A DNA stretch of 64,000 bases from Psychrobacter urativorans (GCF_904846695.1 NZ_CAJHBR010000015.1:19085-83084), one strand, 5' to 3'; counted from the stretch's first letter, positions 7,948 through 17,662 are shown. The notes: generated by a model not told the origin, from the sequence alone. Numbers and translations are program-made.

Positions 7948-8193
7948 ATGAGCTTAAAACAAACCTTAAAAAAGGCCAAGCAGATTGAACGGCAGTTAGA
8001 AAGTTGCAATAGCGATGTTCTCAATAGTCCTAGTCAATTACTAGGCACTGTCAAACCACGCAACTATTTGGCGCTTGACCCGCTGTTAAAAAAGGGCGGG
8101 ATTCATGAAAGAGAAGATATCGATATCGCTCGTAAAAAGCGCCGTCGTGAAACCAAGCAACAGCTGCGACGCACAGACTGGTCATTAGAGTAG
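7948..8193 (+). CDS. Small basic protein of unknown function, downstream of rtcB
   Basis: This 81-residue protein starts 55 bases after rtcB on the same strand, so the two may be cotranscribed, and a terminator follows. It is rich in Lys, Arg and Gln: a basic helix at residues 3-16, a middle part SQLLGTVKPRNYLALDP, and a strongly basic C-terminal helix (ARKKRRRETKQQLRR). Such charge suggests nucleic-acid or ribosome contact. I do not recognise a family. It is too small and lacks the GGQ motif for the release factor homologue (PrfH) sometimes linked to rtcB. A link to RtcB is inferred only from position. Confidence 0.6.
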   Translation: MSLKQTLKKAKQIERQLESCNSDVLNSPSQLLGTVKPRNYLALDPLLKKGGIHEREDIDIARKKRRRETKQQLRRTDWSLE

Positions 8194-8227
8194 CTTTTGA
8201 TTCAATCTAGATAAACATTCACTCACA

Positions 8228-8264
8228 AAAAAGCCGTTCACTATCAATAGCGAACGGCTTTTCT
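8228..8264. terminator. Bidirectional terminator between the rtcB unit and miaB
   Basis: The inverted repeat aagccgttc/gaacggctt with an 11-base loop is flanked by six A residues on the left and four T residues on the right. It can serve the plus-strand small gene and, more strongly, minus-strand miaB. Confidence 0.85.
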
Positions 8265-8340
8265 TATTCTATAATCGTTGACTGTCACAATCTTCACGCC
8301 AACCTACAAGATTTCAATCAAATATTGAAGATCAATCAAC

Positions 8341-9837
8341 CTAAGCTAAGACCTCAACCAGCTCACCCTTGACCATATGCGGACTGACAAAATCAGTAAT
8401 GCGCACGTTAACGATCTTGCCTAGTAGCTCGTCCATTTTATCAGCGTCATAGGGGAACATCACCGTACGAGTATTATCAGCGGTACCGATCAAACAATCA
8501 GGGTGACGATTGGCTACTTGCTCGACTAATACTCGAGTAGTCGTACCAACCATCTCATGAGATTTTTGTAGCGTTGAATCGATAATAACCTTTTGAAATT
8601 CAGCTAAGCGTGCCTTTTTAGTCTTAAAAGTCACATCATCAGGCAGTTCAGCGGCTGGTGTGCCTGGACGCTTAGAATAGATAAAGCTATAGGAATGATC
8701 GAAGTTCAATTCTTTAGCTAAATTTAGCGTTTGCTGAAAGTCTTCATCGGTCTCACCAGGGAAGCCGATAATGAAATCACTAGAGAGATGAATATCAGGA
8801 CGAATAGCTTTAAGTTTATTGATCTGATCGATATAAACATCAATAGTATGGTTGCGCTTCATCGCTGCCAATATCGCATTCGAGCCACTCTGCACTGGTA
8901 GATGCAGATGTGATACTAGCTCCGGTAGTTGGGCATAAGCGTCAATAATATCATCAGTAAACTCTAACGGATGACTAGTAGTATAACGAATACGCTCTAC
9001 ACCATCGACATGTGAGACGTAGTGTAATAGCTCAGCAAAACGGCAAATGCTGCCATCGTCTTTTTCGCCACGATAGCCGTTGACGTTCTGACCTAATAAG
9101 TTTATCTCACGAACACCTTGCGCTGCTAAGCTATCAATCTCAGCCAACACATCATCGAGTGGGCGGGACAACTCTTCGCCGCGAGTATAAGGCACTACAC
9201 AGAATGAGCAATATTTTGAGCAGCCTTCCATGATCGAGACAAAAGCTTTATAACCTTCGACCCGTGGCTCTGGTAAGAAGTCAAACTTCTCAATGCTAGG
9301 GAAGGACACATCGATAGTACCGATACGGTTTTTTGGGGCGATATCTTGCTGCTTATTGGATTGATCATACAACTCAGGTAAGCGATGCAAAGTTTGTGGT
9401 CCAAATACCATATCGACATAAGGCGCACGCTTTTGGATGTTATCGCCTTCTTGTGAAGCTACGCAGCCGCCAACACCAATCACTAACTCTGGACGTTTTT
9501 CTTTTAACTTGCGCCAGCGGCCTAATTCTGAGAAGACTTTTTCTTGTGCTTTCTCACGAATAGAGCAAGTATTCATCAGTAGCACATCAGCTTCATCGAT
9601 ATTATAAGTGACTTCCATACCATGCGAATCGCCGAGCACATCAATCATTTTGCCAGAATCATAGACATTCATCTGACAGCCTTGAGTAGTAATAAAGACT
9701 TTTTTAGCTGCTATGGCTGGCGCTGCCTCTGAGGCTAGCTTTACAGGAGCATTGACCATAGTACCACTAACCATATCGCTATCAGTTTGGTTAGCAACAG
9801 CGTCATCGATGCGGGGGTTAAATACAGTAACACTCAT
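8341..9837 (-). CDS. miaB: tRNA-2-methylthio-N6-dimethylallyladenosine synthase MiaB
   Basis: MiaB is a radical-SAM methylthiotransferase that adds a methylthio group to i6A37 of tRNAs reading codons that start with U. The order is standard: an N-terminal UPF0004 domain with [14 protein letters not shown], later GGCVASQEG, then the radical-SAM cluster [17 protein letters not shown] around residue 210, and a C-terminal TRAM domain ending near [17 protein letters not shown]. Five of the six Cys for the two iron-sulfur clusters are visible in these blocks, and the sixth is in [13 protein letters not shown]. The protein has about 45 extra N-terminal residues, so a later start is possible. It is divergent from slt across a 548-base gap. 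Confidence 0.95.
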   Translation of the reverse strand: MSVTVFNPRIDDAVANQTDSDMVSGTMVNAPVKLASEAAPAIAAKKVFITTQGCQMNVYDSGKMIDVLGDSHGMEVTYNIDEADVLLMNTCSIREKAQEKVFSELGRWRKLKEKRPELVIGVGGCVASQEGDNIQKRAPYVDMVFGPQTLHRLPELYDQSNKQQDIAPKNRIGTIDVSFPSIEKFDFLPEPRVEGYKAFVSIMEGCSKYCSFCVVPYTRGEELSRPLDDVLAEIDSLAAQGVREINLLGQNVNGYRGEKDDGSICRFAELLHYVSHVDGVERIRYTTSHPLEFTDDIIDAYAQLPELVSHLHLPVQSGSNAILAAMKRNHTIDVYIDQINKLKAIRPDIHLSSDFIIGFPGETDEDFQQTLNLAKELNFDHSYSFIYSKRPGTPAAELPDDVTFKTKKARLAEFQKVIIDSTLQKSHEMVGTTTRVLVEQVANRHPDCLIGTADNTRTVMFPYDADKMDELLGKIVNVRITDFVSPHMVKGELVEVLA

Positions 9838-10385
9838 AAGTAAAGTCCATGATTAACAAACAGAATATAGCGGCAGCAGGCCATTAATGGTGGCATATTT
9901 TATCATAATCGGTCAGCAATGTGAAAAAGAAGCTTAGTCTGATAGCTATAATCATGATAAATTATTTATAATAGTATCAATTGCTTAACTAATCGCTGTC
10001 TAAGCTAAGCATAGACCTTGATAACAGCGCTTTAATGCTAGCTTTTACCTCTCAGCATTTTTAGTAATAGAGCTTTGTTAGCTATCACTAGTCTTTAACT
10101 ATTATCTAGTACAGTTAACTTAAAGTATTAGATTACAACCAGTTGCGTATCTTAAAGCACTCATATCACGGTTGTGTTACTCGCTATTGTCCTATTTATT
10201 TATAATTGGTAAAGGTAATGGTTCAACATTGGCCTAATGTTGGCTTAATATAGTATGATAAGCGCCATCACCTTAGCGATATTCAATGAATCGCTGTTTA
10301 AGCCTTATTAGGGCGTGTCTGATAATTCGATAATAACCTCAAGGTCGAATATCTAATATGTCTTTACATAATTAAGAGAGTCAGA
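9838..10385. other. Divergent intergenic region between miaB and slt
   Basis: This 548-base AT-rich gap must hold the promoters of both genes. I see no ORF, RNA gene or strong inverted repeat. The motif gggcgtgtctgata near 10313 resembles ends of some insertion sequences, but no matching inverted end was found. Confidence 0.45.
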
Positions 10386-12551
10386 ATGACAAAGCATAAT
10401 GTTGCCCACAACCTTAGTAATAGTGACACTAGGCCCAAATGCTTCAATGCCGCCACCCTGAAAATGAGTGCTCTTAGCTTAGCAACGGCAATGAGTGCGC
10501 TAGGGTTATCACAAGTCGCTCATGCTGAGCTGACATGGGGTAATAGTGAAGAGAATACTTATCAGCAACCAAGCAACTTTGAGCAATCGAGCAACTTTGA
10601 GCAACCAAGCAACTTTCAGCAATCGACTAATTTTCAGCAAGATAGTAGTGTTAGTTCCTTTAATGCTGCCGCCCAAGCGGAAAGTCGTGGCGATGTGAAT
10701 GCGCTCTATAATTATGAGCAGTCGATGAGCGGTGGCTTGTTTGCGATGTATCCTACTTATTGGCGAATGAACTTAGATTTGAATGCGCAAAGTTCAGCAG
10801 CAGTATCACAATTTGTTCGTCAATATCCAAATACCGTTATGGCAGAAAAACTGGCTGCTGATTTTGCTGAAACTAAAGCAGCTGCAGGGGATTATGCTTC
10901 TGTACGTCAAGTGGCCAATTTGATCACCAACGCCGATGCGAGCGAGCGCTGTGCTATTGGGCTGGGTTTTAATAATGGTGGCGATACTATGCGTGCCATG
11001 GCAGAGAAATCAGACGTTTGGCTTAAAACTCTCAAGCAGCCAGCACTATGTGAGCAGCTAGCGACTGAGATGAATAACAATGCGTTGATCAGTAATCAAG
11101 ACCGTGCAGCACGGCTAAAGCGTATGCTGCGTAAGGGCAAAACTGGCGATATAATGACATTGTCTTCACGTCTTGGGGCCACTATTCCTTATTCGGCACT
11201 CAGTGAAATTCAGCTAAGCCCAACGTCGTTCTTCAGTCGTTTTGGCATGCAGCCTAATAGCCAAACCAACCAATACTTATATCTATATGCTATGGGACGC
11301 CTAGCTGACAAATCTTATCGTGAAGCCTCGCAACAGCTGGAATTCGATATTAAGCAAGATAATCAGCGTTCAGCGCGCCTGTTAAATGATGACACTCGTC
11401 GTTATGCCTATCGTATCCTTGGGGTAGAGCGTATGGGGCACAATACTGATGATGGCTTCAATGCTGAGGCCGTTGACTGGTTCCGTAACAGCTTGGATAA
11501 TGACTTTAACTTTGAAGAAGCTGAAGATTATGCTATAGCTGCTATTCGCTTTAGTCGTTGGGATGATGTGGTTGAAGCCATCTCCAAAATGGATGCTGAA
11601 ACTCAAAAAACTAACAAATGGCAATACTGGCTAGCACGTGCTTATGAGCAATCAGGCGATAATAGTAAGCGCAGCACTGCTAAAAAAATGTATCAGCAGC
11701 TAGCCAAGAGTAATGAATATTATGGTCTGATGGCTAAAGATAAGGCGGGTCAGCGTTTTGATATTAATGCCTTAGGCGGTAATAACTTACCTAATGTTAG
11801 TAGCGCTGATCGTGCTCGTGTCCTGCAAGACCCAAACTTCGCTCGTGCTTTCGCCTTATATAATGGTGATGCCAATCGAACTCATGCTAATCGCGAATGG
11901 AACTGGGCGGTTAAGCAGGCTCGTGACAAGCGTGATGACAACTTGATCATTGCAGCAGCGCTACAAGCACATGATGTAGGCTGGCTTGATCGTGCTATTT
12001 ATGCGGCAGATAATACTGATAAAGCCAGTAGTTTAGCGCTATCACACCCGATGCCACATCAGAGCTCTGTAGTTCGTTATAGCCAGAACGCAGGTATAGA
12101 TCCGGCTTGGGCTTATGGCATTATGCGTCAAGAAAGTCGTTTTGTGACCTCGGCACGCTCGAACGTTGGCGCTAGTGGTCTGATGCAAATTATGCCCGAC
12201 ACCGCCAAGTATATTGCTCGTAATTTAGGTGAAGCCTATAGCGCAACTAAAGCTAATAGTGGCGATACTAATATTCGTTATGGCACTTGGTATATGAGTG
12301 ATATTTTGGCTAAGTTGAATTCTCAGCCAGTACTAGCAACGGCAGGCTATAACGCAGGACCTAATAAAGCTAAGCGCTGGCAGCCAGTGTATGGGACGCT
12401 TGATGCTGACCAGTATGTTGAATCTATCGCTTATCCTGAGACCCGCAATTATGTCAAACATGTGATGGAGAATGCTACGATATATAGTAATCTATTAGGT
12501 CGTGGGCAGCCTATCACTCAGCGTATGGGTACTATTCCAGCCGCTTTTTAA
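10386..12551 (+). CDS. slt: Soluble lytic murein transglycosylase
   Basis: Slt cuts the MurNAc-GlcNAc bond of peptidoglycan in the periplasm, leaving 1,6-anhydro ends. The 721-residue protein has a signal sequence after a longer than usual polar leader (hydrophobic stretch near residues 30-45, cleavage probably after SQVAHA). A short repeated linker follows, then a long helical superhelix with many W/Y-A-R elements, and the catalytic SLT domain near residue 575: MRQESRFVTSARS with the catalytic Glu, GASGLMQIMPDTAKYIA, and AGYNAGPNKAKRW. The start has aagagag upstream. Together with ampD and murJ it belongs to wall turnover. A strong terminator follows. Confidence 0.93.
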   Translation: MTKHNVAHNLSNSDTRPKCFNAATLKMSALSLATAMSALGLSQVAHAELTWGNSEENTYQQPSNFEQSSNFEQPSNFQQSTNFQQDSSVSSFNAAAQAESRGDVNALYNYEQSMSGGLFAMYPTYWRMNLDLNAQSSAAVSQFVRQYPNTVMAEKLAADFAETKAAAGDYASVRQVANLITNADASERCAIGLGFNNGGDTMRAMAEKSDVWLKTLKQPALCEQLATEMNNNALISNQDRAARLKRMLRKGKTGDIMTLSSRLGATIPYSALSEIQLSPTSFFSRFGMQPNSQTNQYLYLYAMGRLADKSYREASQQLEFDIKQDNQRSARLLNDDTRRYAYRILGVERMGHNTDDGFNAEAVDWFRNSLDNDFNFEEAEDYAIAAIRFSRWDDVVEAISKMDAETQKTNKWQYWLARAYEQSGDNSKRSTAKKMYQQLAKSNEYYGLMAKDKAGQRFDINALGGNNLPNVSSADRARVLQDPNFARAFALYNGDANRTHANREWNWAVKQARDKRDDNLIIAAALQAHDVGWLDRAIYAADNTDKASSLALSHPMPHQSSVVRYSQNAGIDPAWAYGIMRQESRFVTSARSNVGASGLMQIMPDTAKYIARNLGEAYSATKANSGDTNIRYGTWYMSDILAKLNSQPVLATAGYNAGPNKAKRWQPVYGTLDADQYVESIAYPETRNYVKHVMENATIYSNLLGRGQPITQRMGTIPAAF
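10568..10640 (+). repeat. Imperfect 18-bp tandem repeat inside slt
   Basis: Four imperfect copies of an 18-bp unit (caagcaactttgagcaat and variants) encode QPSNFE/QSSNFE-type hexapeptides at residues 62-85, between the signal sequence and the helical domain. Copy number could vary without a frame change. Confidence 0.75.
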
Positions 12552-12621
12552 CTACAGCTGATAGCTATCAACCGTAGCGTTGTTATAATCTGTCGCTATT
12601 ATTTAAATCATTATGTGTGCA

Positions 12622-12662
12622 AATAAGCCATTAGTACTTCGCTACTAATGGCTTATTTTTTT
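12622..12662 (+). terminator. Rho-independent terminator after slt
   Basis: A perfect 15-bp stem (aataagccattagta with its complement) has a 6-base loop and is followed by T residues. It lies 70 bases after the slt stop. The remaining 300 bases to the next gene show no other feature. Confidence 0.9.
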
Positions 12663-12964
12663 AGCCTTGTTGCTAAAAGTATTCAATAAACACACCCTAA
12701 GCAGGTGTTCCTTGGTGCTGCCTTATTTACTCTATTTTTAAGAGTTTATTTTATAGTCTTATTACCTACTATTTTAATAGAAGCTACTGTCGAAACTGGG
12801 CGCTAATAAAAGAATATCCTCAGCGGTTTGCTCAGCAACTTACGTTTCTGCTATAGATTAAAAAAAGGGTTTTGTTACCATTGCATTAAATATTATCACT
12901 ATTCTGAGTATGGTTACCTAAGTCTATAACCATCGCTTGATAACGACTGAATGTTTTATTAATT

Positions 12965-13732
12965 ATGATAAAAAAATCCTTACAACATACCAGTCCTATA
13001 ATCACTAACTCGCAGTTGATTAAGCAGCTATGGTGGTGCTATATCATAAAATTAAAGTCGATAACCGGCAGCTATTCAGCAGCTACTACACCTACTAAGT
13101 CTACTTTGTTTAGTGCTATCGTAGGATGCTGCCTGCTATTAGGGATGACATCAACGCCCGCTCAAGCTGCCAATGTATCTAAGAGCGGGCAGCGAGTACT
13201 GATGATTGAGATGACTCCAGCGTTATGTAAAATGCAACCCTCGCGTTCGCGCATGCGCCAGTGTTTAGAAGGCTATTCACTGACAGTAGCAGGCCTCAAT
13301 CTAGGCTCTGGCAATCGTTGTGAACGGGGTAGTGAGCCTGATTTGACGCCTTTACAACTTAAAGTGGTCAACCGTATCATGCCAGATAGTACGGTTCGGA
13401 GCCAAGCGTGGTATAGATATGGTGCTTGTAGCCCACTGAGTGCCAACAATTACTTTCGCCAAATTGTCAGTCTTGCTAGCGAGTTAAAGTTACCAAGTGA
13501 GCTCAACAGTGGCAATAGTTATACCGTTTCTAAGTCAAGTTTTCTAGGTCAGATGACTCGACTAAATAGTGGAATGAATAGTGCCAGCATTGACCTGATC
13601 TGTCAGGATGCTGACCGGCGTCAATCCATTCTTACCGAAGTGCATATCTGTTATGAGGGTAACCAGTTCGGTACTTGTAGCAGTCCAATAAATAGTTGTG
13701 GTAAAAACTTTATCATTTCAGGCGGCAAATAA
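12965..13732 (+). CDS. Secreted RNase T2-fold protein lacking the catalytic residues
   Basis: The 255-residue product has a hydrophobic segment near residues 48-62 and a likely signal cleavage after TPAQA (residue 68). The mature part follows the RNase T2/RNase I pattern: an LxxxxTPALC block, a first active-site region, a second one followed by CSPLSANNYF (usual form: C-s-x-l-s-x-x-x-Y-F), and the end block TEVHICYEG...GTC. In the first active-site region the usual H-G-L-W-P reads AGLNL (residues 109-113). In the second, H-E-W-x-K-H-G reads QAWYRYG (147-153). All catalytic His, Glu and Lys are therefore replaced while the structural Cys remain. I infer a non-enzymatic secreted protein. The long polar N-terminus and weak ribosome site leave the start uncertain. 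Confidence 0.65.
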   Translation: MIKKSLQHTSPIITNSQLIKQLWWCYIIKLKSITGSYSAATTPTKSTLFSAIVGCCLLLGMTSTPAQAANVSKSGQRVLMIEMTPALCKMQPSRSRMRQCLEGYSLTVAGLNLGSGNRCERGSEPDLTPLQLKVVNRIMPDSTVRSQAWYRYGACSPLSANNYFRQIVSLASELKLPSELNSGNSYTVSKSSFLGQMTRLNSGMNSASIDLICQDADRRQSILTEVHICYEGNQFGTCSSPINSCGKNFIISGGK

Positions 13733-13928
13733 GCGCTGATATCTTTAAGTTATGGTAAGTATAAAATGTAACAAAATAGACCATAATGCACTTACCGTTG
13801 TCCCTAGACGGTTTGGCAAACGAAGTGCTACACTAGCCTCGGTTTATGGCAGTTGCTACATACAAGCTCAATGAGCATAAATTAATAAGCAAGAAAACCA
13901 TATCTAATAATCAATTAGGGAGTATTTT

Positions 13929-14912
13929 ATGAAACAGCCTATACGTGTTGCCGTAACTGGTGCTGCAGGTAATATCAGCTATGCAATGTTATTTCGTATT
14001 GCATCTGGTGAGATGCTAGGTAAAGATCAGCCTGTTATTTTGAATTTACTTGAAATCACTCCAGCACTTGACGCCCTTAAGGGTGTGGTTATGGAACTAC
14101 AAGACTGTGCCTTTCCTTTATTAGTAGATATCGTTCAAACGGATGATGCCAAAGTAGCATTTAAAGATGTGAGTTATGCTTTATTAGTAGGCTCACGCCC
14201 ACGTGGTCCAGGTATGGAACGCAAAGATTTATTAGAAGCTAACGCGGCGATTTTTTCAGCTCAAGGTAAAGCGCTTAATGACGTGGCTAACCGTGATGTA
14301 AAAGTTTTAGTTGTAGGTAACCCTGCAAACACTAACGCGGTTATCGCTCAGCGTAATGCACCAGATCTTGATCCACGTAATTTTACTGCAATGACTCGTT
14401 TGGATTACAACCGTGGTATAGCTCAGTTGGCTGAAAAGACAGAAACTACAGTCAATGATGTTAAGAAGATGATCATCTGGGGCAACCATTCATCCACTCA
14501 GTATCCTGATCTAACGGCTTGTACGGTTAACGGTAAGCCAGCCTTAGATTTGGTTGATCGTGATTGGTATGAAAACACTTATATCCCAGAAGTACAAAAG
14601 CGTGGCGCAGCAATTATTAAAGCACGTGGTGCCTCTTCAGCAGCCTCTGCTGCTAACGCAGCTATTGCCCATGTACGTACCTGGGTAATGGGTACAGAGG
14701 GCGATGATTGGGTATCTATGGGTGTCTATTCTAATGGCGAATATGGTATTGCTAAAGGTTTGATCTACTCATTCCCTTGTACTTGTAAAGATGGTGACTG
14801 GTCTATCGTTGAGGGTGTTGATGTATCATCAGACTTCTCAAAAGATAAAATGGCAGCTACTGAGCAAGAGCTTAGCGAAGAGCGTGATGCCGTATCACAT
14901 CTATTGCCATAA
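13929..14912 (+). CDS. mdh: Malate dehydrogenase
   Basis: Mdh interconverts malate and oxaloacetate with NAD in the citric acid cycle. The 327-residue sequence begins with the nucleotide-binding loop [15 protein letters not shown] and continues with [15 protein letters not shown] (substrate loop Arg), [18 protein letters not shown], and the catalytic His in [13 protein letters not shown]. It belongs to the group related to cytosolic malate dehydrogenases, as in many proteobacteria that lack the E. coli type. The start is behind gggag. Codon use appears more biased than in neighbouring genes, fitting high expression. A wobble-rich terminator follows. Confidence 0.95.
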   Translation: MKQPIRVAVTGAAGNISYAMLFRIASGEMLGKDQPVILNLLEITPALDALKGVVMELQDCAFPLLVDIVQTDDAKVAFKDVSYALLVGSRPRGPGMERKDLLEANAAIFSAQGKALNDVANRDVKVLVVGNPANTNAVIAQRNAPDLDPRNFTAMTRLDYNRGIAQLAEKTETTVNDVKKMIIWGNHSSTQYPDLTACTVNGKPALDLVDRDWYENTYIPEVQKRGAAIIKARGASSAASAANAAIAHVRTWVMGTEGDDWVSMGVYSNGEYGIAKGLIYSFPCTCKDGDWSIVEGVDVSSDFSKDKMAATEQELSEERDAVSHLLP

Positions 14913-14939
14913 GCTAAATTTTATAGCTAATAGATAATA

Positions 14940-14972
14940 AAAAGTCTTACTATTATAGTGAGGCTTTTTTTT
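14940..14972 (+). terminator. Rho-independent terminator after mdh
   Basis: aaagtcttac pairs with gtgaggcttt using two G-U pairs, and is followed by a run of T residues, about 30 bases after the stop codon. Confidence 0.75.
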
Positions 14973-15130
14973 AAGAGTTTTTTGCGATTCTACAAGTTTA
15001 GAGTAGAGTACAACGTTAACATAACTGGTAACGTTGGATAACAAATCGTTTAATCTACCTTGCTACAATAGTTGCTGATTAGTGAGATAATAAACACAAA
15101 AATAATTGCCAAAATTAAAGGAGAGAGATA

Positions 15131-15370
15131 ATGTTAGGTGAACCAAGTTACAGTATAAACGACTTATTTGCTCAATTAGGATTAGATAGCTCAGACGCAG
15201 CTATTGATGCTTTTATTGAAAACAACCAGTTAGCCAAAGACGAAGAGCTGACAAAGTCGAAAATTTGGGATGAGAAGCAACGTATGTTCTTACAAGAAGA
15301 ATGGAAAAAAGACGCAGTATGGGTAGAGATTATCGATGAGTTGAATGTACGTTTGCATCCTACCGCTTAA
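15131..15370 (+). CDS. DUF2789 family small protein
   Basis: This 79-residue acidic protein matches the pattern of DUF2789, a small family of proteobacteria without known function: a start PSYSINDLFAQLGLDSSD, then a central IDAFIENNQL and the end FLQEEWKKDAVWVEIIDEL. It has a strong Shine-Dalgarno (aaaggagaga). It is an isolated transcription unit between the terminators of mdh and its own. The family assignment is from memory of the N-terminal and Trp-containing C-terminal blocks. Confidence 0.7.
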   Translation: MLGEPSYSINDLFAQLGLDSSDAAIDAFIENNQLAKDEELTKSKIWDEKQRMFLQEEWKKDAVWVEIIDELNVRLHPTA

Positions 15371-15477
15371 CGGGCATTAATCCTTAGTTTTAAATAATTA
15401 CTCCCAAACACTTAGGCTTAAATAATTAATTATCTTAAATAATTAGTTTCAACCGCCAGTTACATAGTTAATAATGC

Positions 15478-15517
15478 ATAAAAAACCCACAAACGAGCGT
15501 TTTGTGGGTTTTTTATG
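15478..15517. terminator. Strong bidirectional terminator between DUF2789 gene and ribF
   Basis: aaaaacccacaaa and ttttgtgggttttt form a long stem with a 6-7 base loop, with A-run and T-run on the two sides. It lies between convergent genes and suits both. Confidence 0.9.
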
Positions 15518-15602
15518 CGAGCGGTGTAGAGGCTATATAGAATCGTCACTTAGCGCTAGCACTGAGCAAACAGGTTACTTTATAAATGAGCCTAGGATAA
15601 GG

Positions 15603-16712
15603 CTAGTCAAGCTGCTGTTGTCGCCATACTAATAAATCTGCCACATCGTTATGTATCCCTGCTCTCAAAGCTTCTAAGCCGTTATAGTGACGTTCACCAT
15701 GCAAAAAATGCAAAAAACGTACTTGCAAGGTCTGCTCATACAAGTCGGCTTGCAACTGTGGAAAGTGTACTTCTAAACGCCATTCATGAGGCTTATCAAC
15801 TGAAGGTCGAGTGCCGATACTAGCCGTACCAAATAGACTATGCGGCTGTAAACCGGCCACGCCGCTCTGGCCATTAGTCGCAAACTGGCTTAGCCCATCA
15901 GCGATAACTTCACCTTTATCATCGAGCGCAACCACATCAACAGCGAAAATACCATGTAGAGCGGGTTTAATACGAGCCAAATCGATATTAGCAGTAGGGA
16001 AGTCCAAAGTACGCCCGATCTTATCACCACTGATTACTAATCCGGTAATAGTATAGTCGCGACCCAGTAACTTATTGGCAGCGTTGATATCACCAGCCAA
16101 TAGTAAGTCACGCACTCGCGTAGAGCTAATACGCTCAGCAGTGTTCAATTCAGCAGTATCGTTAGCAACCGCGCTGTGGTCACTGTCGTTATGATTAGTG
16201 TCAGTAACCGTATGTAGGTTAATCACTTGCAAGCCATAATCACGCAAAAACTGACTGTCACCAATACGGTCATGACCAAAACGAAAATCATCGCCTAACA
16301 CTAAGGCTTGTACATTGAGCTGCAAGGCTAATAAATCAGCAAATGCCTTAGCCGATAAAGCACGAAAGTCACTATCAAAACTGACTACTATCAGGGTCTC
16401 AACGCCATGCTCAGCTAATAAGGCTTGTTTTTCTGCCAAATTAGTTAAGCGAGCAGGGGCAGTATCAGGAGAAAAGAACTCCCGTGGCTGTGGCTCAAAT
16501 ATCATCACTGCTGAGCTCAAGTTTGACTCATTAGCTATAGTACGCACTTGCGCCAGCATAGCTTGATGACCTAAGTGCACACCATCAAAATTGCCAATAG
16601 TTAACACGCAAGGCGTCAGTTGTGACGGATAGTTAGCCGCTGCCAACGGATCATTGTCCGTCAGCATCGCGTTTGATGTGGTAATTAGTTGCTCAAGAAA
16701 ATAGGTATTCAT
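15603..16712 (-). CDS. ribF: Bifunctional riboflavin kinase/FAD synthetase
   Basis: RibF converts riboflavin to FMN and then FAD in the cytoplasm. The N-terminal FAD synthetase domain has VLTIGNFDGVHLGHQAM (nucleotidyltransferase HxGH-type loop) and VLGDDFRFGHDRIGD, with the ISSTRVRD block near residue 200. The C-terminal kinase domain has ISGDKIGRTLDFPTANID and a conserved end RFLHFLHGER. A Thr/Asn/Asp-rich insertion of about 20 residues precedes ISSTR. I start it at the ATG giving MNTYFLEQL, where family similarity begins; an upstream TTG would add 15 residues. Neither has a clear ribosome site. ribF and murJ lie near each other as in many gammaproteobacteria. Confidence 0.93.
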   Translation of the reverse strand: MNTYFLEQLITTSNAMLTDNDPLAAANYPSQLTPCVLTIGNFDGVHLGHQAMLAQVRTIANESNLSSAVMIFEPQPREFFSPDTAPARLTNLAEKQALLAEHGVETLIVVSFDSDFRALSAKAFADLLALQLNVQALVLGDDFRFGHDRIGDSQFLRDYGLQVINLHTVTDTNHNDSDHSAVANDTAELNTAERISSTRVRDLLLAGDINAANKLLGRDYTITGLVISGDKIGRTLDFPTANIDLARIKPALHGIFAVDVVALDDKGEVIADGLSQFATNGQSGVAGLQPHSLFGTASIGTRPSVDKPHEWRLEVHFPQLQADLYEQTLQVRFLHFLHGERHYNGLEALRAGIHNDVADLLVWRQQQLD

Positions 16713-17035
16713 AAGTTTGCAGCTACGATAAGAGCGAATAAATAAAAACACTGCCAAGAATAGATTTGCAGGGTTTAAAGCCAGTCATTATAAAGTAAAA
16801 TAGCGTCAGTGACATTACTACTGACATTATCAGTAACATTACCGATAACATTGTCAATAAGGTAACCGATGACGTCATTAATAGCTATTTTATAGCACTG
16901 ATTATTCCAACAGTCACTATTAGAATACTGATTAACGGCCCACCCTTTATTAAGTCTATAACTGAGTCAATAAATACTGCAACAACCCTTACAATAATTA
17001 AGACAACACCCCCTATATTAACTATGAGAGCTATT
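16713..17035. other. Divergent intergenic region between ribF and a GNAT gene
   Basis: This region of about 320 bases holds the divergent promoters. Its notable content is a run of short imperfect repeats (separate entry). No ORF or RNA gene is seen. Confidence 0.45.
16806..16874. repeat. Imperfect short repeats of the gacatt/aacatt type
   Basis: Six units of about 12 bases built on gacatta, gacattat, aacattac, aacattgt and gacgtcat follow each other. The series is degenerate and may be a decayed tandem repeat. Confidence 0.5.
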
Positions 17036-17626
17036 ATGAGTGAGTTTCATGCTGAGCCAATAAGGCTAACTGATAAATTTATAGTTCAACGCGCAACTGC
17101 TGATGATCTAGCCGTTGTGTTAGCTATTTATAACCAAACTATCGCTGGTAAGCAAGCTACGGCCAATTTAGTGCCAGTCAGTTGTGAAGAGCGCACCGAT
17201 TGGTTTAGCGAGCATATTGACAGTCCTACACGGCCCATTTATGTGGTTAAAACTAGTAACAGCGAAGAGCAGAACCAGGAACACAATCTGAATAAGCAAC
17301 CGTCAATCATTGTAGCTTGGGGCAGTTTTAGCGACTTGTACTCGCGTCCGGCTTATCATATCAGTAGCGAAATTAGTATTTATTTGCATAGTGATTATCA
17401 TGGCCAAGGGTTAGGCAGCTTGCTTACCCGCTGGATGCTTTTGCAAGCACCAAACTTAGGTATTCGCAATATTGTCGCTCTGGTCTTCGCCCATAATAAA
17501 CCCAGCTTAGGACTATTTCATAAGCTGGGTTTTGAGCAGTGGGGCTATATGCCCCAAGTCTGCGATATGCAAGGCTTTATAGCGGATGTAGTGATGCTAG
17601 GTATAGCGGTTAAGAGCCAAGACTAG
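17036..17626 (+). CDS. GNAT family N-acetyltransferase, phosphinothricin-acetyltransferase-like
   Basis: The 196-residue cytoplasmic protein has the acetyl-CoA binding signature HGQGLGSLLTRWML (R/Q-x-x-G-x-G/A) at about residue 124. It also shows the flanking strand EISIYLHSDY and the C-terminal NKPSLGLFHKLGFEQWG. This arrangement is typical of Pat/YncA-like acetyltransferases acting on small amines or amino acid analogues. The natural substrate is unknown. The second ATG is chosen because gagag lies five bases before it; a frame-matched ATG four codons upstream has no site. A 12-residue Gln/Asn-rich insertion sits between the first strands. Confidence 0.8.
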   Translation: MSEFHAEPIRLTDKFIVQRATADDLAVVLAIYNQTIAGKQATANLVPVSCEERTDWFSEHIDSPTRPIYVVKTSNSEEQNQEHNLNKQPSIIVAWGSFSDLYSRPAYHISSEISIYLHSDYHGQGLGSLLTRWMLLQAPNLGIRNIVALVFAHNKPSLGLFHKLGFEQWGYMPQVCDMQGFIADVVMLGIAVKSQD

Positions 17627-17627
17627 C

Positions 17628-17662
17628 GCAAGGTTTTGTCAAATACTTACTCAAAACCTTGC
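17628..17662. terminator. Inverted repeat between convergent genes
   Basis: An 11-bp perfect inverted repeat, gcaaggttttg and caaaaccttgc with a 13-base loop, lies two bases after the acetyltransferase stop. No long T-run follows on either strand, so it is a weak or Rho-assisted terminator at best. Confidence 0.5.
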
